Assembly (NCBI RefSeq): GCF_900446695.1
Contig: NZ_UAVP01000008.1
Location: 310,001-374,000 of the forward strand
Length of the DNA: 64,000 nucleotides
Source: Capnocytophaga sputigena
Lineage (GTDB): Bacteria; Bacteroidota; Bacteroidia; Flavobacteriales; Flavobacteriaceae
Direction of reading: 5' to 3'
The notes under the pieces: model-generated
Database searches by the model: none
Seen by the model: only the letters and a program-made list of their open reading frames with translations
What the model was told of the DNA's origin: nothing
Position numbers and translations under genes: made by a program
Shown: one piece after another, positions 25,351-34,552 of the stretch
How the letters are laid out: each line of letters begins with the position of its first letter
Numbering within the stretch: position 1 is the first letter of the stretch

Positions 25351-27541
25351 GAAATATACCTTACATAAGAACTTATATGGGCGCAAGGCTTTGTACTTTT
25401 GCGCACTTTTGCTTATCTGTTACTTATTACCTCTGTGTTTAAATGCTCAAACGCTTCAAGAGATTTGGACTAAGGGCACCTTCTACCCTGAACGTATGTT
25501 CAACCTCAAAGCACTGAAACACACCCCTCAATACACTGTATTAGAGTACAACCGCGAGAAACGCGCTCAGGAAATCAACCTCTACGATTTTGCAACGCTC
25601 ACCAAAGTACAAACTCTGTTTCAAGCTAATGATAGAGTGAGTAGGATTGAAGGTTATGAATTTTCAGCCGATGAAAAAAAACTGCTTATCGCCACTCGTA
25701 AAGAGGATATCTACCGCCATTCGTTTATAGCCGATTATTTCCTATACGACCTCGCTACCGGCGACCTTAAAAAAGTGAGCGACAAGCGCATACAAGTCCC
25801 CACTTTTTCACCTAACGGCAAACAATTGGCTTTTGTATACGAAAACAATCTCTACTTATACGACCTCGCTACTGGCGAAGAAACCCAAATCACTACCGAT
25901 GGACAAAAGAATGCTATCATCAATGGTACTGCCGATTGGGTGTATGAAGAAGAGTTCGGGATTGTGAAACTCTTTGCTTGGAATGCCGATGGCAGTCAGT
26001 TAGCTTTTATACGTTCGGATGAACGCAAAGTCCCTGAATTTTCAATGGATATCTATGGTTACGACCTCTACCCTACCCCTTATAAATTTAAGTATCCTAA
26101 AGCAGGAGAAGCCAACTCGGCAGTGAGTTTGCACATCTACACTTTAGCTAACCAATCGGTTGCCGATATACCCCTCAACGCCTATTATATCCCGCGTTTG
26201 CAATGGACAAACGACCCTCACAAACTCACAGTGCAAACCCTCAACCGCCACCAAAACGATTGGCAGTTAGTGCAAGTGAACAGTCTCACTAAAGAGGCTA
26301 CTACTTTGGCAAAGGAAACAAGCGCTACTTATGTGAGTATCAATAGCGATATACTATTTTTGCCCGATAATAGCTTTATTTACCAATCGGAGAAAGACGG
26401 GCATAACCATTTTTACTATTGCAACGCCAAAGGAAAATTGGTACGCCAACTCACACGCGGCAATTGGGAAGTAACTGATTGTTATGGTTATGACCCTAAA
26501 ACCCAACAGTTGTTCTACCAATCTACCCAAATAGGTTCTACCCGCCGAGGACTCTACGCAGTGAGCCTCAAAGGCAAAGCCCCTCGCGCACTCTCTACTG
26601 AGGCAGGCACGAACAAAGGCACCTTTAGCGGGGATTTCACTATGTATATCCACGCTTTTGCGAATGCCACTACCCCTCCACGTTATACGCTAAACGATAC
26701 CAAAAGCGGCAAACAACTGAAAGAAATCGTTACCAATACGGAATACGCCCAGCGACTCAAAACCTATAATTTGCCCGAAAAAGAGTTTATGGAACTGAAA
26801 ACTGCCAAAGGTACTTTCAACGCTTATATGCTCAAACCTAAGGATTTTGACCCTAAAAAGCAATACCCCCTCTTGATGTACCAATACTCAGGACCAGGTT
26901 CACAAGAAGTAGCCGACCAGTGGTGGGATATGAACGACTTTTGGCACGCATCGCTCACCCAAAAAGGCTATATAGTGCTATGTGTAGACGGTCGTGGCAC
27001 GGGCTATAAAGGAGCAGATTTTAAGAAATGTACCTATCAACAATTGGGTAAATACGAAGTTGAAGACCAAGCAGAAGTCGCCCAGCTCGTAGGAGCTTAT
27101 CCTTATATAGATAAGAACAGAATAGGCATTTGGGGTTGGAGTTTCGGTGGTTTTATGTCGTCTAACTGTCTGTTTCAAAAAGGCGATATATTTAAAATGG
27201 CGATAGCGGTAGCCCCTGTTACCAATTGGCGTTTTTACGACACTATTTACACCGAGCGTTTTATGCGCACCCCCCAAGAGAATGCCAAGGGTTACGACGA
27301 AAATTCACCGTTGTTTCACGCTGCCAAACTCAAAGGAAAATACCTGCTTATTCACGGTAGTGCCGACGACAATGTACACGTACAGAACGCAATGGTGCTG
27401 ATAGAAACTTTAGTGAGTTTGCAAAAAGATTTCGATTGGCTCATCTATCCCGATAAGAACCACGGAATTTACGACAACACCGGCAGCACACGCTTTCAGT
27501 TATACACAAAAATGACGAACTTTATTGAACAAAATTTATAA
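25346..27541 (+). CDS. Dipeptidyl peptidase IV family serine peptidase (S9B)
   Basis: 731 residues from ATG 25346, which leaves a compact signal peptide (KALYFCALLLICYLLPLCLN, cut before QTLQ). The in-frame ATG at 25304 adds 14 residues created by a 42-bp repeat and is less likely. An N-terminal eight-bladed propeller (for example FSPNGKQLAFVYENNLYLYD and WVYEEEFGIVKLFAWN, with the EE pair that binds the peptide amino end) precedes the alpha/beta hydrolase. Catalytic Ser is in GWSFGGF, Asp in GSADDNVH and His in KNHGIYD. It removes X-Pro or X-Ala dipeptides in the periplasm. The POT transporter gene follows 44 nt downstream. Confidence 0.93.
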   Translation: MRKYTLHKNLYGRKALYFCALLLICYLLPLCLNAQTLQEIWTKGTFYPERMFNLKALKHTPQYTVLEYNREKRAQEINLYDFATLTKVQTLFQANDRVSRIEGYEFSADEKKLLIATRKEDIYRHSFIADYFLYDLATGDLKKVSDKRIQVPTFSPNGKQLAFVYENNLYLYDLATGEETQITTDGQKNAIINGTADWVYEEEFGIVKLFAWNADGSQLAFIRSDERKVPEFSMDIYGYDLYPTPYKFKYPKAGEANSAVSLHIYTLANQSVADIPLNAYYIPRLQWTNDPHKLTVQTLNRHQNDWQLVQVNSLTKEATTLAKETSATYVSINSDILFLPDNSFIYQSEKDGHNHFYYCNAKGKLVRQLTRGNWEVTDCYGYDPKTQQLFYQSTQIGSTRRGLYAVSLKGKAPRALSTEAGTNKGTFSGDFTMYIHAFANATTPPRYTLNDTKSGKQLKEIVTNTEYAQRLKTYNLPEKEFMELKTAKGTFNAYMLKPKDFDPKKQYPLLMYQYSGPGSQEVADQWWDMNDFWHASLTQKGYIVLCVDGRGTGYKGADFKKCTYQQLGKYEVEDQAEVAQLVGAYPYIDKNRIGIWGWSFGGFMSSNCLFQKGDIFKMAIAVAPVTNWRFYDTIYTERFMRTPQENAKGYDENSPLFHAAKLKGKYLLIHGSADDNVHVQNAMVLIETLVSLQKDFDWLIYPDKNHGIYDNTGSTRFQLYTKMTNFIEQNL

Positions 27542-27585
27542 ACTGTAGAATTTTAATTTATAAACAAACCTTAATTTATTAATAA

Positions 27586-28989
27586 ATGAATACAAACGTA
27601 GAAAATGAGAAGAAAAAGCACCCTAAGGGGCTTTATTTGGTGTTCCTAACAGGGATGTGGGAGCGTTTCAGCTACTATGGAATGCGCGGTATTTTGATGT
27701 TATACCTCACCAAAACGTGGCTTGAAGGCGGTTTGGCTTTCGATCCTTCCACCGCAAGTTTGATTTATGGTTTTGCAACCGGTCTTACCTATTTCACCCC
27801 ACTGATTGGCGGATGGATAGCCGATAACTTCTTAGGACAACGCAGAGCGGTGTTGTTAGGAGGATTTATAATGTTCTTGGGTGAGGCAGCCCTCTTCGCT
27901 TGGACGAGCCACGCAGGACTTTATTTAGGACTCTTCCTACTCATCATCGGTAATGGATTCTTCAAACCAAATATTTCAGCCTTAGTAGGAGGACTCTATG
28001 AATCAGGAGATAAACGCCTTGACTCAGCTTTCTCTATTTTCTATATGGGTATCAACTTAGGGGCTTTCTTAGCGCCTCTTATCACTGGACTCCTCACCGA
28101 CAATATTTTTGCCAAAACCGCTATTGATGCCAATACAGGTGAAGTAGCAATGTCGTTCGGGTACAAATTTGGTTTTGGAGCAGCGGCTATAGGGATGCTC
28201 ATCGGTGAATTGATATTTATTTTCTTTGCACAGAAATATTTAGGCGACCTCGGTTTGAAAGCCAAAGGCTCTAGCAAAAAAGTAGTGGAACTTTCAGAAG
28301 CTGAAGCTCATAAACCACTTACTAAAGAAGAAAAAGAACGCATTACAGTAATCTTTGTTTATTTCTTCTTTGCTATCTTCTTCTTTGCAGGCTTTGAACA
28401 AGCAGGTTCATCACTTACCCTCTACACCGATAGTTATATCAACCGTGTGGTAGGTAGTTTTGAAATTCCTACCGCTTGGTTCCAATCGGTAAACCCATTG
28501 TTTATCGTGTTGTTAGCGCCAGTATTTGCAACATTCTGGGGTACTAAAATGGGACAACGCCTCACTACGCCTTTCAAAATGGGATTAGGTATGATCCTCC
28601 TTGGGGTAGGGTTCTTCTTTATGCTTGGTGCTGTGTACGAACGCGGTGGCGCTATAGGGGTAGACCCTAAAGATGTAGCTGTGAAAGCGAGCTTGGCTTG
28701 GTTGATACTCACTTACCTCACTCACACTATCGGTGAGTTGTGCTTATCGCCTGTAGGACTTTCTACTGTTACTAAACTTTCTCCTCCACGCTTAGCAGGA
28801 CTTATGATGGGAGTTTGGATGATGGCTGCATTCTTTGCCAACTCTATAGGAGGGGTGATTGCTTCTTATGTAGAAAAACTCGGTGCGAGTGTAGTATTTG
28901 CTGCCGTATCAGGATTTGTAATCCTCTGCGGTTTAGGAATGATACTCCTCAACAAGAAACTTCAAGCGATGATGCACGGAGTAAAATAA
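27586..28989 (+). CDS. Proton-dependent oligopeptide (POT) transporter
   Basis: 467 residues, 12 predicted membrane helices. POT signatures: the ExxERFxYYG motif (MWERFSYYGMRGILMLYL), GWIADNFLGQRRAVLLGG, and the helix-5 segment GNGFFKPNISALVGGLY; helix 7 begins FFFAGFEQAGSSLTLY. The family imports di- and tripeptides with protons. Its position 44 nt after the DPP IV gene suggests one transcript in which the peptidase makes dipeptides and this carrier takes them in. A strong terminator follows. Confidence 0.95.
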   Translation: MNTNVENEKKKHPKGLYLVFLTGMWERFSYYGMRGILMLYLTKTWLEGGLAFDPSTASLIYGFATGLTYFTPLIGGWIADNFLGQRRAVLLGGFIMFLGEAALFAWTSHAGLYLGLFLLIIGNGFFKPNISALVGGLYESGDKRLDSAFSIFYMGINLGAFLAPLITGLLTDNIFAKTAIDANTGEVAMSFGYKFGFGAAAIGMLIGELIFIFFAQKYLGDLGLKAKGSSKKVVELSEAEAHKPLTKEEKERITVIFVYFFFAIFFFAGFEQAGSSLTLYTDSYINRVVGSFEIPTAWFQSVNPLFIVLLAPVFATFWGTKMGQRLTTPFKMGLGMILLGVGFFFMLGAVYERGGAIGVDPKDVAVKASLAWLILTYLTHTIGELCLSPVGLSTVTKLSPPRLAGLMMGVWMMAAFFANSIGGVIASYVEKLGASVVFAAVSGFVILCGLGMILLNKKLQAMMHGVK

Positions 28990-29046
28990 CAATTAACAGT
29001 TAACAATTAATAATTAACAATTAACGGTTAATAGATAACAATTAAA
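28988..29046. repeat. 7-bp-period AATTAAC array
   Basis: About eight heptamers of the type AATTAAC begin at the POT stop codon and run up to the terminator stem. Confidence 0.75.
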
Positions 29047-29080
29047 AAATCCCCTTGCGGTTACTACTGCAAGGGGATTT
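29047..29080 (+). terminator. Terminator after the POT transporter gene
   Basis: AAATCCCCTTGC (29047-29058) pairs with GCAAGGGGATTT (29069-29080), followed by a T-run. Confidence 0.9.
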
Positions 29081-29286
29081 TTTTTGAATTATCTTTTTAA
29101 AATTTACTACTGGTGCAATTAATTTTATTCTCCCACGGAGTTCACTACAAAAGCAACTGAAAAATAGTTTTTTATCACTTCAAAATAAAAATAGTGAATG
29201 TTGTTTGTGATTTATCGGACGAGGCGGACGAGGCGGACGAGTCAGACGAGGCTGAAACCTGACACCTAAAACCTGACACCTGACAC

Positions 29287-30066
29287 CTATTTTACTTTGG
29301 TAAAGTGCATTACTATACGTCCGTTATCTATAGCAAAGGTCATATAGCGGTTATTGTTGGAGAAATTGATATCCCAAAGTGTTTTTTCCGCTGGGTTGCT
29401 CACATTGTAGTACTTGCCCCCTTCCTTTATCCACTCATAGCTGTTTATCGTTTTATTACATTGCCCATTTTCTGGATAATTAAGGTATAGGGTAGCTCCC
29501 AAAGAGCTGGCTACTACAGCACCTTGCAAACATTTGCCATCTTGTACTATAAATTCTTGTTGTCCCACTACATATTTGGTCATTATCCAATATCCTACAA
29601 AAGGATCGAGGTAACTATAGTCTACCCCTTTTTTGCGAAGGATTTCTATTACTTCCTGTTGTTGATTATTTTTTAAATATATAAAAAGCTCTTTCCCTTT
29701 CATTTCGTATTTTATAGAGGTTTTAGCCCCTTTTCTTACGTTAGGTGAATCATTGGCAACCGTCATATTAAAAACGCCATTAGTAGCCGTATAATCGTAA
29801 TATATAGGATAGTATTTACACTCAGAACCTTCTAAATAATAGTATTCGTGCTTTATTTTTTTATCCGAAATAGAATAATAAGTTTTTTCAGCACAATCGT
29901 TAGAACTTGTCCAGTTCCGTCCATTTCCATCGGGGTCGCTAAAAATGCTGTAAAGATACCAATCTCCGTTGAGCGAAGTGCTACCTCCGCCGTTGTCGTC
30001 GTCTTTCCCGCAAGAGGAAACGAATAATGCTGTGGCAACCAGTGCCGAAAAAATTAGTTTTTTCAT
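29287..30066 (-). CDS. Lipocalin-like surface lipoprotein, copy 1
   Basis: 259 residues. Lipid Cys19 (LFVSSC) is followed by GKDDDNGGG, matching the K-(D/E)2-type surface-export signal. The first ~110 residues resemble small lipocalin-like domains of Bacteroidota (SLNGDWYLYSIFSD; KKIKHEYYYLEGSE); a second related half begins at YLDPFVGYWIMTKY. The copy to the right is about 80% identical by eye. It differs mostly at surface-type positions of the first half, while the second half is nearly constant. Function unknown; ligand binding at the cell surface is a guess from the fold. Confidence 0.8.
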   Translation of the reverse strand: MKKLIFSALVATALFVSSCGKDDDNGGGSTSLNGDWYLYSIFSDPDGNGRNWTSSNDCAEKTYYSISDKKIKHEYYYLEGSECKYYPIYYDYTATNGVFNMTVANDSPNVRKGAKTSIKYEMKGKELFIYLKNNQQQEVIEILRKKGVDYSYLDPFVGYWIMTKYVVGQQEFIVQDGKCLQGAVVASSLGATLYLNYPENGQCNKTINSYEWIKEGGKYYNVSNPAEKTLWDINFSNNNRYMTFAIDNGRIVMHFTKVK

Positions 30067-30234
30067 ATAATATTTGTATTATCCTCTCTCCCGTTCCCTC
30101 TCTCCCAAGGAGAGAGAGACAATCTGGTTAAGAGGGGTTAAAAAATAATGTTTAATGTTGTTTGTGATTTATCGGACGAGGCGGACGAGTCAGACGAGGC
30201 TGAAACCTGACACCTAAAACCTGACACCTGACAC

Positions 30235-31014
30235 CTATTTTTCTTTGGTAAAGTGCATTACTGTGCGTCCGTTATCTATAGCAAAGGTCATATAGCGGTT
30301 ATTGTTGGAGAAATTGATGTCCCAAAGTGTTTTTTTCGCTGGGTTGCTCACATTGTAGTACTTGCCCCCTTCCTTTACCCACTCGTAGGTGTTTATCGTT
30401 TTATTACATTGCCCATTCTCTGGATAATCAAGGTATAGAGTAGCTCCCAAAGGGTTGGCTACTATACTTCCGTACAAACATTTGCCATCTTGTACTATAA
30501 ATTCTTGTTGCCCCACTACGTATTTGGTCATTCTCCAATACCCTATAAAAGGATCGAGGTAACTATAGTCTACCCCTTTTTTGTGAAGGACTTGTATTTC
30601 GTCCTGTTGTTGGATATTTCTAAAGCGAAGAATAAGTTCCTTGTCCTTTATTTCGTATTTTATAGAGCCTGTAGACCCTTTGTTTCCATAAGGTGAATCA
30701 TCGGCAACCGTCATATTAAAAACGCCATTGGTAGCCGTATAATCGTAATATCTTGGAGTGTGTTTGCACTCAGAACCCTCTGAGTGATACCATTCGTGCT
30801 TTATTTTTTTATCGGAAATAGACCAATAAGTTTTTTCAGCACAATTATCAGGACTTGTCCATCGATATCCATAACCATTGATATCGTTATAAATGGTATG
30901 TACATACCAATCTCCGTTGAGGGAGGTGCTACCTCCGCCGTTGTCGTCGTCTTTCCCGCAAGAGGAAACGCATAATGCTGTGGCAACGAGTGCCAAAAAA
31001 ATCAGTTTTTTCAT
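30235..31014 (-). CDS. Lipocalin-like surface lipoprotein, copy 2
   Basis: 259 residues, the same length and layout as copy 1: lipid Cys19, then GKDDDNGGG, a first variable lipocalin-like half (SLNGDWYVHTIYND) and a second conserved half starting YLDPFIGYWRMTKY. The upstream 120 bp, including a CCCTCTC/GAGAGGG inverted repeat, is also shared with copy 1, so both should be regulated alike. Which copy is ancestral cannot be judged from the window. Confidence 0.8.
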   Translation of the reverse strand: MKKLIFLALVATALCVSSCGKDDDNGGGSTSLNGDWYVHTIYNDINGYGYRWTSPDNCAEKTYWSISDKKIKHEWYHSEGSECKHTPRYYDYTATNGVFNMTVADDSPYGNKGSTGSIKYEIKDKELILRFRNIQQQDEIQVLHKKGVDYSYLDPFIGYWRMTKYVVGQQEFIVQDGKCLYGSIVANPLGATLYLDYPENGQCNKTINTYEWVKEGGKYYNVSNPAKKTLWDINFSNNNRYMTFAIDNGRTVMHFTKEK

Positions 31015-31365
31015 ATAATATTTGTATTATCCTCTCTCCCGTTCCCTCTCTTGCAAGGAGAGAGGGCAATCTGGTTAAGAGGGGTTAAAAAATAATGTTT
31101 AATATTGTTTGTGATTTATCGGACGAGGCAGAGGCGTCAGATAGGTCTGACGATCCTGAAAGCTGTCCCCTATCCCCTGACACCTATCATCGGGGCAAAG
31201 ATAATAAAAAATAGTTTAATATCCTAATTTAAGTGTGTGGCAATAGATTTTCATTACCAAAAGTTTATACTTCTTTTTCTTTTTTATATCAGAAATCTTT
31301 CGTAATTTTACCGCGATTTTTTCTAATTCCTATTTCCTAATTTCTAACGACTAACAATAATAATT
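31015..31365. other. Gene-free spacer between lipoprotein copy 2 and aspA (351 bp)
   Basis: The left 125 bp is the third copy of the duplicated spacer: the CCCTCTC...GAGAGGG hairpin (31044-31067) and the 9-bp GGACGAGGC motif. A degenerate 7-bp array (about 31160-31190) follows, then AT-rich sequence leading to aspA. The only promoter-like string is TAATTTTA near 31303, a poor -7 match. I see no gene. Confidence 0.6.
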
Positions 31366-32757
31366 ATGACAAAATTTAGAACAGAATCAGACCTTATCGG
31401 CGATTTGCAAGTGCCCGCCGATGCTTATTACGGTGTGCAAACTCAGCGTGCTATCGAGAATTTCCGCATTACCGGTACTAAAATGGGTGACTATCCTGCT
31501 TTTGTAAAAGCTATCGGCTATGTGAAACTCGCTGCGGCTCAAACTAATCACGCTTTGGGGCTATTACCCGATACACTCCTCAAACCTATTAGTGAGGCTT
31601 GTAAAGAAGTTATCGACGGTAAGTTCGACAGTCAGTTTCCTGTGGATATGATTCAAGGGGGAGCAGGTACTTCGGTGAATATGAATGCCAATGAAGTGAT
31701 TGCTAACCGCGCTTTAGAGCTTATGGGCTACGAGAAAGGTGATTATTCGCACTGCTCACCTAACGACCACGTAAACCAATCGCAATCTACTAATGATGCT
31801 TATCCTACCACCGTAAAATTAGCGGTGATTATGATGAACAAATCACTCATCAAGAAATTGCAATCACTCATCGAGGCTTTCCGCAAAAAAGGACAAGAGT
31901 TCGCCGATGTAATTAAAATGGGACGTACTCAATTACAAGATGCAGTACCTATGACTCTCGGGCAAGAGTTTGAGGCTTTTGCAGCCAACTTAGAAGAGGA
32001 AATCGCTCGCTTGCAAAGCAATGCCAACCTTTTCTTGGAAATCAATATGGGAGGAACGGCTATCGGTACAGGACTCAATGCGCCTAAAGGCTATGCCAAA
32101 CTATGCGCTGAGAACTTAGCCAAACTCACTGGCGATGCTTTTGTAACTGCTGCCAACCTCGTAGAGGCTACTCCTGATACTGGTTCTTACGTGATTTACT
32201 CATCGGCATTGAAACGTATGGCGGTGAAACTCTCTAAAATTTGTAACGACTTGCGTTTGCTCTCTTCAGGACCTCGTGCAGGACTCAATGAAATCAATCT
32301 TCCTGCTATGCAACCAGGTTCGTCTATTATGCCAGGAAAAGTAAATCCTGTAATCCCCGAAGTGGTGAACCAAGTGTGCTACAAGGTGATAGGCAACGAC
32401 CTTACTGTTACTTTTGCTGCCGAGGCTGGTCAGTTGCAATTGAATGTAATGGAGCCTGTGTTGTGCCAAAGCATTATAGAATCAATCGTATTCTTAGAAC
32501 GCGCTATCGATACTTTGCGCACTAAATGTGTGGAAGGCATCACTGCCAACCGCGAGGTGTGTCTCAATATGGTGAAAAATAGCATTGGTATTGTAACAGC
32601 TCTCAACCCACATATCGGTTATAAGAACAGTACCAAAATAGCCAAAGAAGCCTTACAAACAGGTAAATCAGTTTATGATTTGGTGTTAGCACACGGATTG
32701 CTCTCTAAAGAGAAATTAGATGAAGTGTTAGACCCTAAAAATATGCTACACAATTAG
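31366..32757 (+). CDS. aspA: Aspartate ammonia-lyase
   Basis: 463 residues. The start (RTESDLIGDLQVPADAYYGV) and the superfamily signature GSSIMPGKVNPVIPE are clear. MIQGGAGTSVNMNANEVIAN and SPNDHVNQSQSTNDAYPT form the substrate site. AspA and class II fumarase are close relatives; the long INLPAMQPGSSIM region and the overall wording of the motifs fit AspA. It converts aspartate to fumarate and ammonia, linking amino-acid use (see the upstream DPP IV/POT genes) to fumarate metabolism. Single gene with a strong terminator. Confidence 0.93.
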   Translation: MTKFRTESDLIGDLQVPADAYYGVQTQRAIENFRITGTKMGDYPAFVKAIGYVKLAAAQTNHALGLLPDTLLKPISEACKEVIDGKFDSQFPVDMIQGGAGTSVNMNANEVIANRALELMGYEKGDYSHCSPNDHVNQSQSTNDAYPTTVKLAVIMMNKSLIKKLQSLIEAFRKKGQEFADVIKMGRTQLQDAVPMTLGQEFEAFAANLEEEIARLQSNANLFLEINMGGTAIGTGLNAPKGYAKLCAENLAKLTGDAFVTAANLVEATPDTGSYVIYSSALKRMAVKLSKICNDLRLLSSGPRAGLNEINLPAMQPGSSIMPGKVNPVIPEVVNQVCYKVIGNDLTVTFAAEAGQLQLNVMEPVLCQSIIESIVFLERAIDTLRTKCVEGITANREVCLNMVKNSIGIVTALNPHIGYKNSTKIAKEALQTGKSVYDLVLAHGLLSKEKLDEVLDPKNMLHN

Positions 32758-32780
32758 GTAATTAGCAAATTTGGAATTTA

Positions 32781-32813
32781 AAAGAGGCTGCCCATTGTTT
32801 GGGCAGCCTCTTT
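32781..32813. terminator. Bidirectional terminator between aspA and the HhH gene
   Basis: 14-bp perfect stem (32781-32794 with 32800-32813), loop TTGTT, with T-rich tails on both strands. Confidence 0.88.
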
Positions 32814-32852
32814 ATTTTAATTGGTAAACAGCCTATGCGGCTCGCTCTAAAT

Positions 32853-33683
32853 CTATTCGATATACAAATACAACTGCAAGCGGGCAATCCGTTCTTTATC
32901 AAACCCTTCGATTTGCAAAAGGTCATCAAAAGATTTGAGAGCGCCGAGTTCTGAGCGCAATCCTACAATCTTTTTGCCTTCGCCGTATTTCACATAGGGT
33001 ATTTTGCTCAGTTCGTACATATTGAGCGCATTGATATTCTTTTTCTCAATCACAGGAGCGGTTTGTACCTCAAAACGTTCGGCTACACGCTGGTAGACCT
33101 CTTTGTCAAGTCCGTATACCTCAGCCACTTGGTCGATATAGGTAAAGCCGTGCAGTTTGTCTCGGTATTTCAAGATGCGGTTAGAAAATCCCTCGCCTAT
33201 GCCGTAGATTTTCATCAGCGCTTCGACAGTAGCTGTGTTGATATCTTGTTTGGGAAAATGTTTAGGGGAAGCATACTCATAGTTATAAGCAGTTGTTTTG
33301 CGATTTTTCACCCAATCGGGGAATTTGAAAGAAGGGGCAATCTTAGCGAGCAGACTATCCGAAACACCCGTTACTTGCTGGAATTCTCGAGCAGAATTTA
33401 CGTATCTATTCTGTGCACGAAAGGCTTGCAAACGGTCGATTTGCTCTGGAGTGAGCCCCAGTTTGAAGCCTTTATAATCGGTGATGAAATTAGGGTTAAA
33501 GGGATAGATGGTATCCTTTTTAAGGACAGTCGCGAGCGCCCTTAGCGAATCCATTTCGCGATAGCCCACCGTAGTTTCGACAGGGGTGAAAGTATGGCGG
33601 AATTCACAGTTGCGAAAGGCAAATTGCAGTGCAACGATAATAACGAGGAGCAGTATAACTCCTCGGGTTTGTTGGCGGTTCAT
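32853..33683 (-). CDS. Membrane-anchored helix-hairpin-helix protein (ComEA-like)
   Basis: 276 residues. One N-terminal membrane helix (about 8-24, GVILLLVIIVALQFAF) is followed by helix-hairpin-helix units of the ComEA type: FKLGLTPEQIDRLQAFRAQ, then DINTATVEALMKIYGIGEGF with RILKYRDKLHGF, and NINALNMYELSKIPYVKYGE. The three-fold HhH array suggests DNA binding outside the inner membrane, as in ComEA DNA uptake, but many Bacteroidota have such proteins without known competence. It lies 19 nt after the rlmB stop and is probably co-transcribed. Confidence 0.82.
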   Translation of the reverse strand: MNRQQTRGVILLLVIIVALQFAFRNCEFRHTFTPVETTVGYREMDSLRALATVLKKDTIYPFNPNFITDYKGFKLGLTPEQIDRLQAFRAQNRYVNSAREFQQVTGVSDSLLAKIAPSFKFPDWVKNRKTTAYNYEYASPKHFPKQDINTATVEALMKIYGIGEGFSNRILKYRDKLHGFTYIDQVAEVYGLDKEVYQRVAERFEVQTAPVIEKKNINALNMYELSKIPYVKYGEGKKIVGLRSELGALKSFDDLLQIEGFDKERIARLQLYLYIE

Positions 33684-33702
33684 TGGTGTTAGAGGTTAGG
33701 AG

Positions 33703-34440
33703 TTAGAGGCGTTGTTTTACTACTTCGTACAAGAAGACGGCACAAGCTACCGAAACGTTTAGCGAACTGATATCGCCTACCATTGGCAATTTGGCTTTGC
33801 TATCTACTACCTTCAACACAGCAGGTGATACGCCCACATCTTCAGCACCCATCACAATAGCGGTAGGCACGGTAAAATCTTCGGCATATAGCAATTGGTT
33901 TGTTTTTTCGGTCGTTGCCACTACCCTGATGCCACTGCCTTGCAGATAATACACGGCATCTACAAGGTTTTCGACCTTGCAAATAGGCACGCGAAACACA
34001 GCCCCAGCCGAGGTTTTGACAGTATCGGCGGTGATGCTCACACTGCCGCGCTTAGGAATGATAATCCCCGAAACGCCTGTACACTCTGCCGTGCGGATAA
34101 TCGCACCAAAATTGCGTACATCCGAGAGGTGGTCTAACACGAGGAAAAGCGGTGTAGTTCCGCTTTCGGTAACCGAAATCACCAAATCCTCAAAATTGTG
34201 ATAATCTACGGGGGAAAGATTTGCCACTACCCCTTGGTGGTTTTTCTTGGTAAGGCGGTTGAGCTTCTCAACGGGCACATACTGCACAGGCACTTGGGCT
34301 GCTTGCAGTAGGGGCATTAGCTCTTTATACAAACCGCCTTGTAAGCCTTTTTGCAAAAAGACTTTATCGATGGTTTTGCCTGCTTTGAGGGCTTCTATCA
34401 GGGCACGAATGCCGTATATTTGGGTTTCTTGTTCTTGCAT
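33703..34440 (-). CDS. rlmB: 23S rRNA (guanosine-2251-2'-O)-methyltransferase RlmB
   Basis: 245 residues. An N-terminal substrate-binding domain (YGIRALIEALKAGKTIDKVF) leads to the SPOUT methyltransferase domain: LVLDHLSDVRNFGAIIRTAE, VMGAEDVGVSP and the knot segment DISSLNVSVACAVFLYE. It methylates the ribose of G2251 in the 50S P-loop. The stop codon lies inside a 7-bp-period array (33685-33712). The -7/-33 boxes are perfect. Confidence 0.94.
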   Translation of the reverse strand: MQEQETQIYGIRALIEALKAGKTIDKVFLQKGLQGGLYKELMPLLQAAQVPVQYVPVEKLNRLTKKNHQGVVANLSPVDYHNFEDLVISVTESGTTPLFLVLDHLSDVRNFGAIIRTAECTGVSGIIIPKRGSVSITADTVKTSAGAVFRVPICKVENLVDAVYYLQGSGIRVVATTEKTNQLLYAEDFTVPTAIVMGAEDVGVSPAVLKVVDSKAKLPMVGDISSLNVSVACAVFLYEVVKQRL

Positions 34441-34488
34441 ATTGTAGTACGACGAGCGTTTATTTTTATGGTTATACTAAATTTGTGG

Positions 34489-34520
34489 CAAAAATACTAA
34501 AAACTTCTTCTTTCTACAAA
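34489..34520 (-). promoter_or_regulatory. rlmB promoter
   Basis: On the minus strand: TTTG (34517-34520), 20 nt, TATTTTTG (34489-34496). A second -7-like TACTTTTG lies just upstream (34531-34538), inside a 29-bp segment that recurs at 36694. Confidence 0.72.
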
Positions 34521-34552
34521 TATAGTCAAACAAAAGTAGATTGTGAATACGT

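Larger units (their letters stand above)
29198..31140. repeat. Tandem duplication of a ~948-bp lipoprotein unit
   Basis: Both lipoprotein genes and their 5' and 3' spacers are duplicated with a 948-bp offset. A spacer segment holding a TTGTTTGTGATTTATCGGAC core occurs three times (from 29198, 30155 and 31102), flanking each unit. The first copy has one extra 9-bp GCGGACGAG unit. This is the pattern left by unequal crossing-over. Confidence 0.88.
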
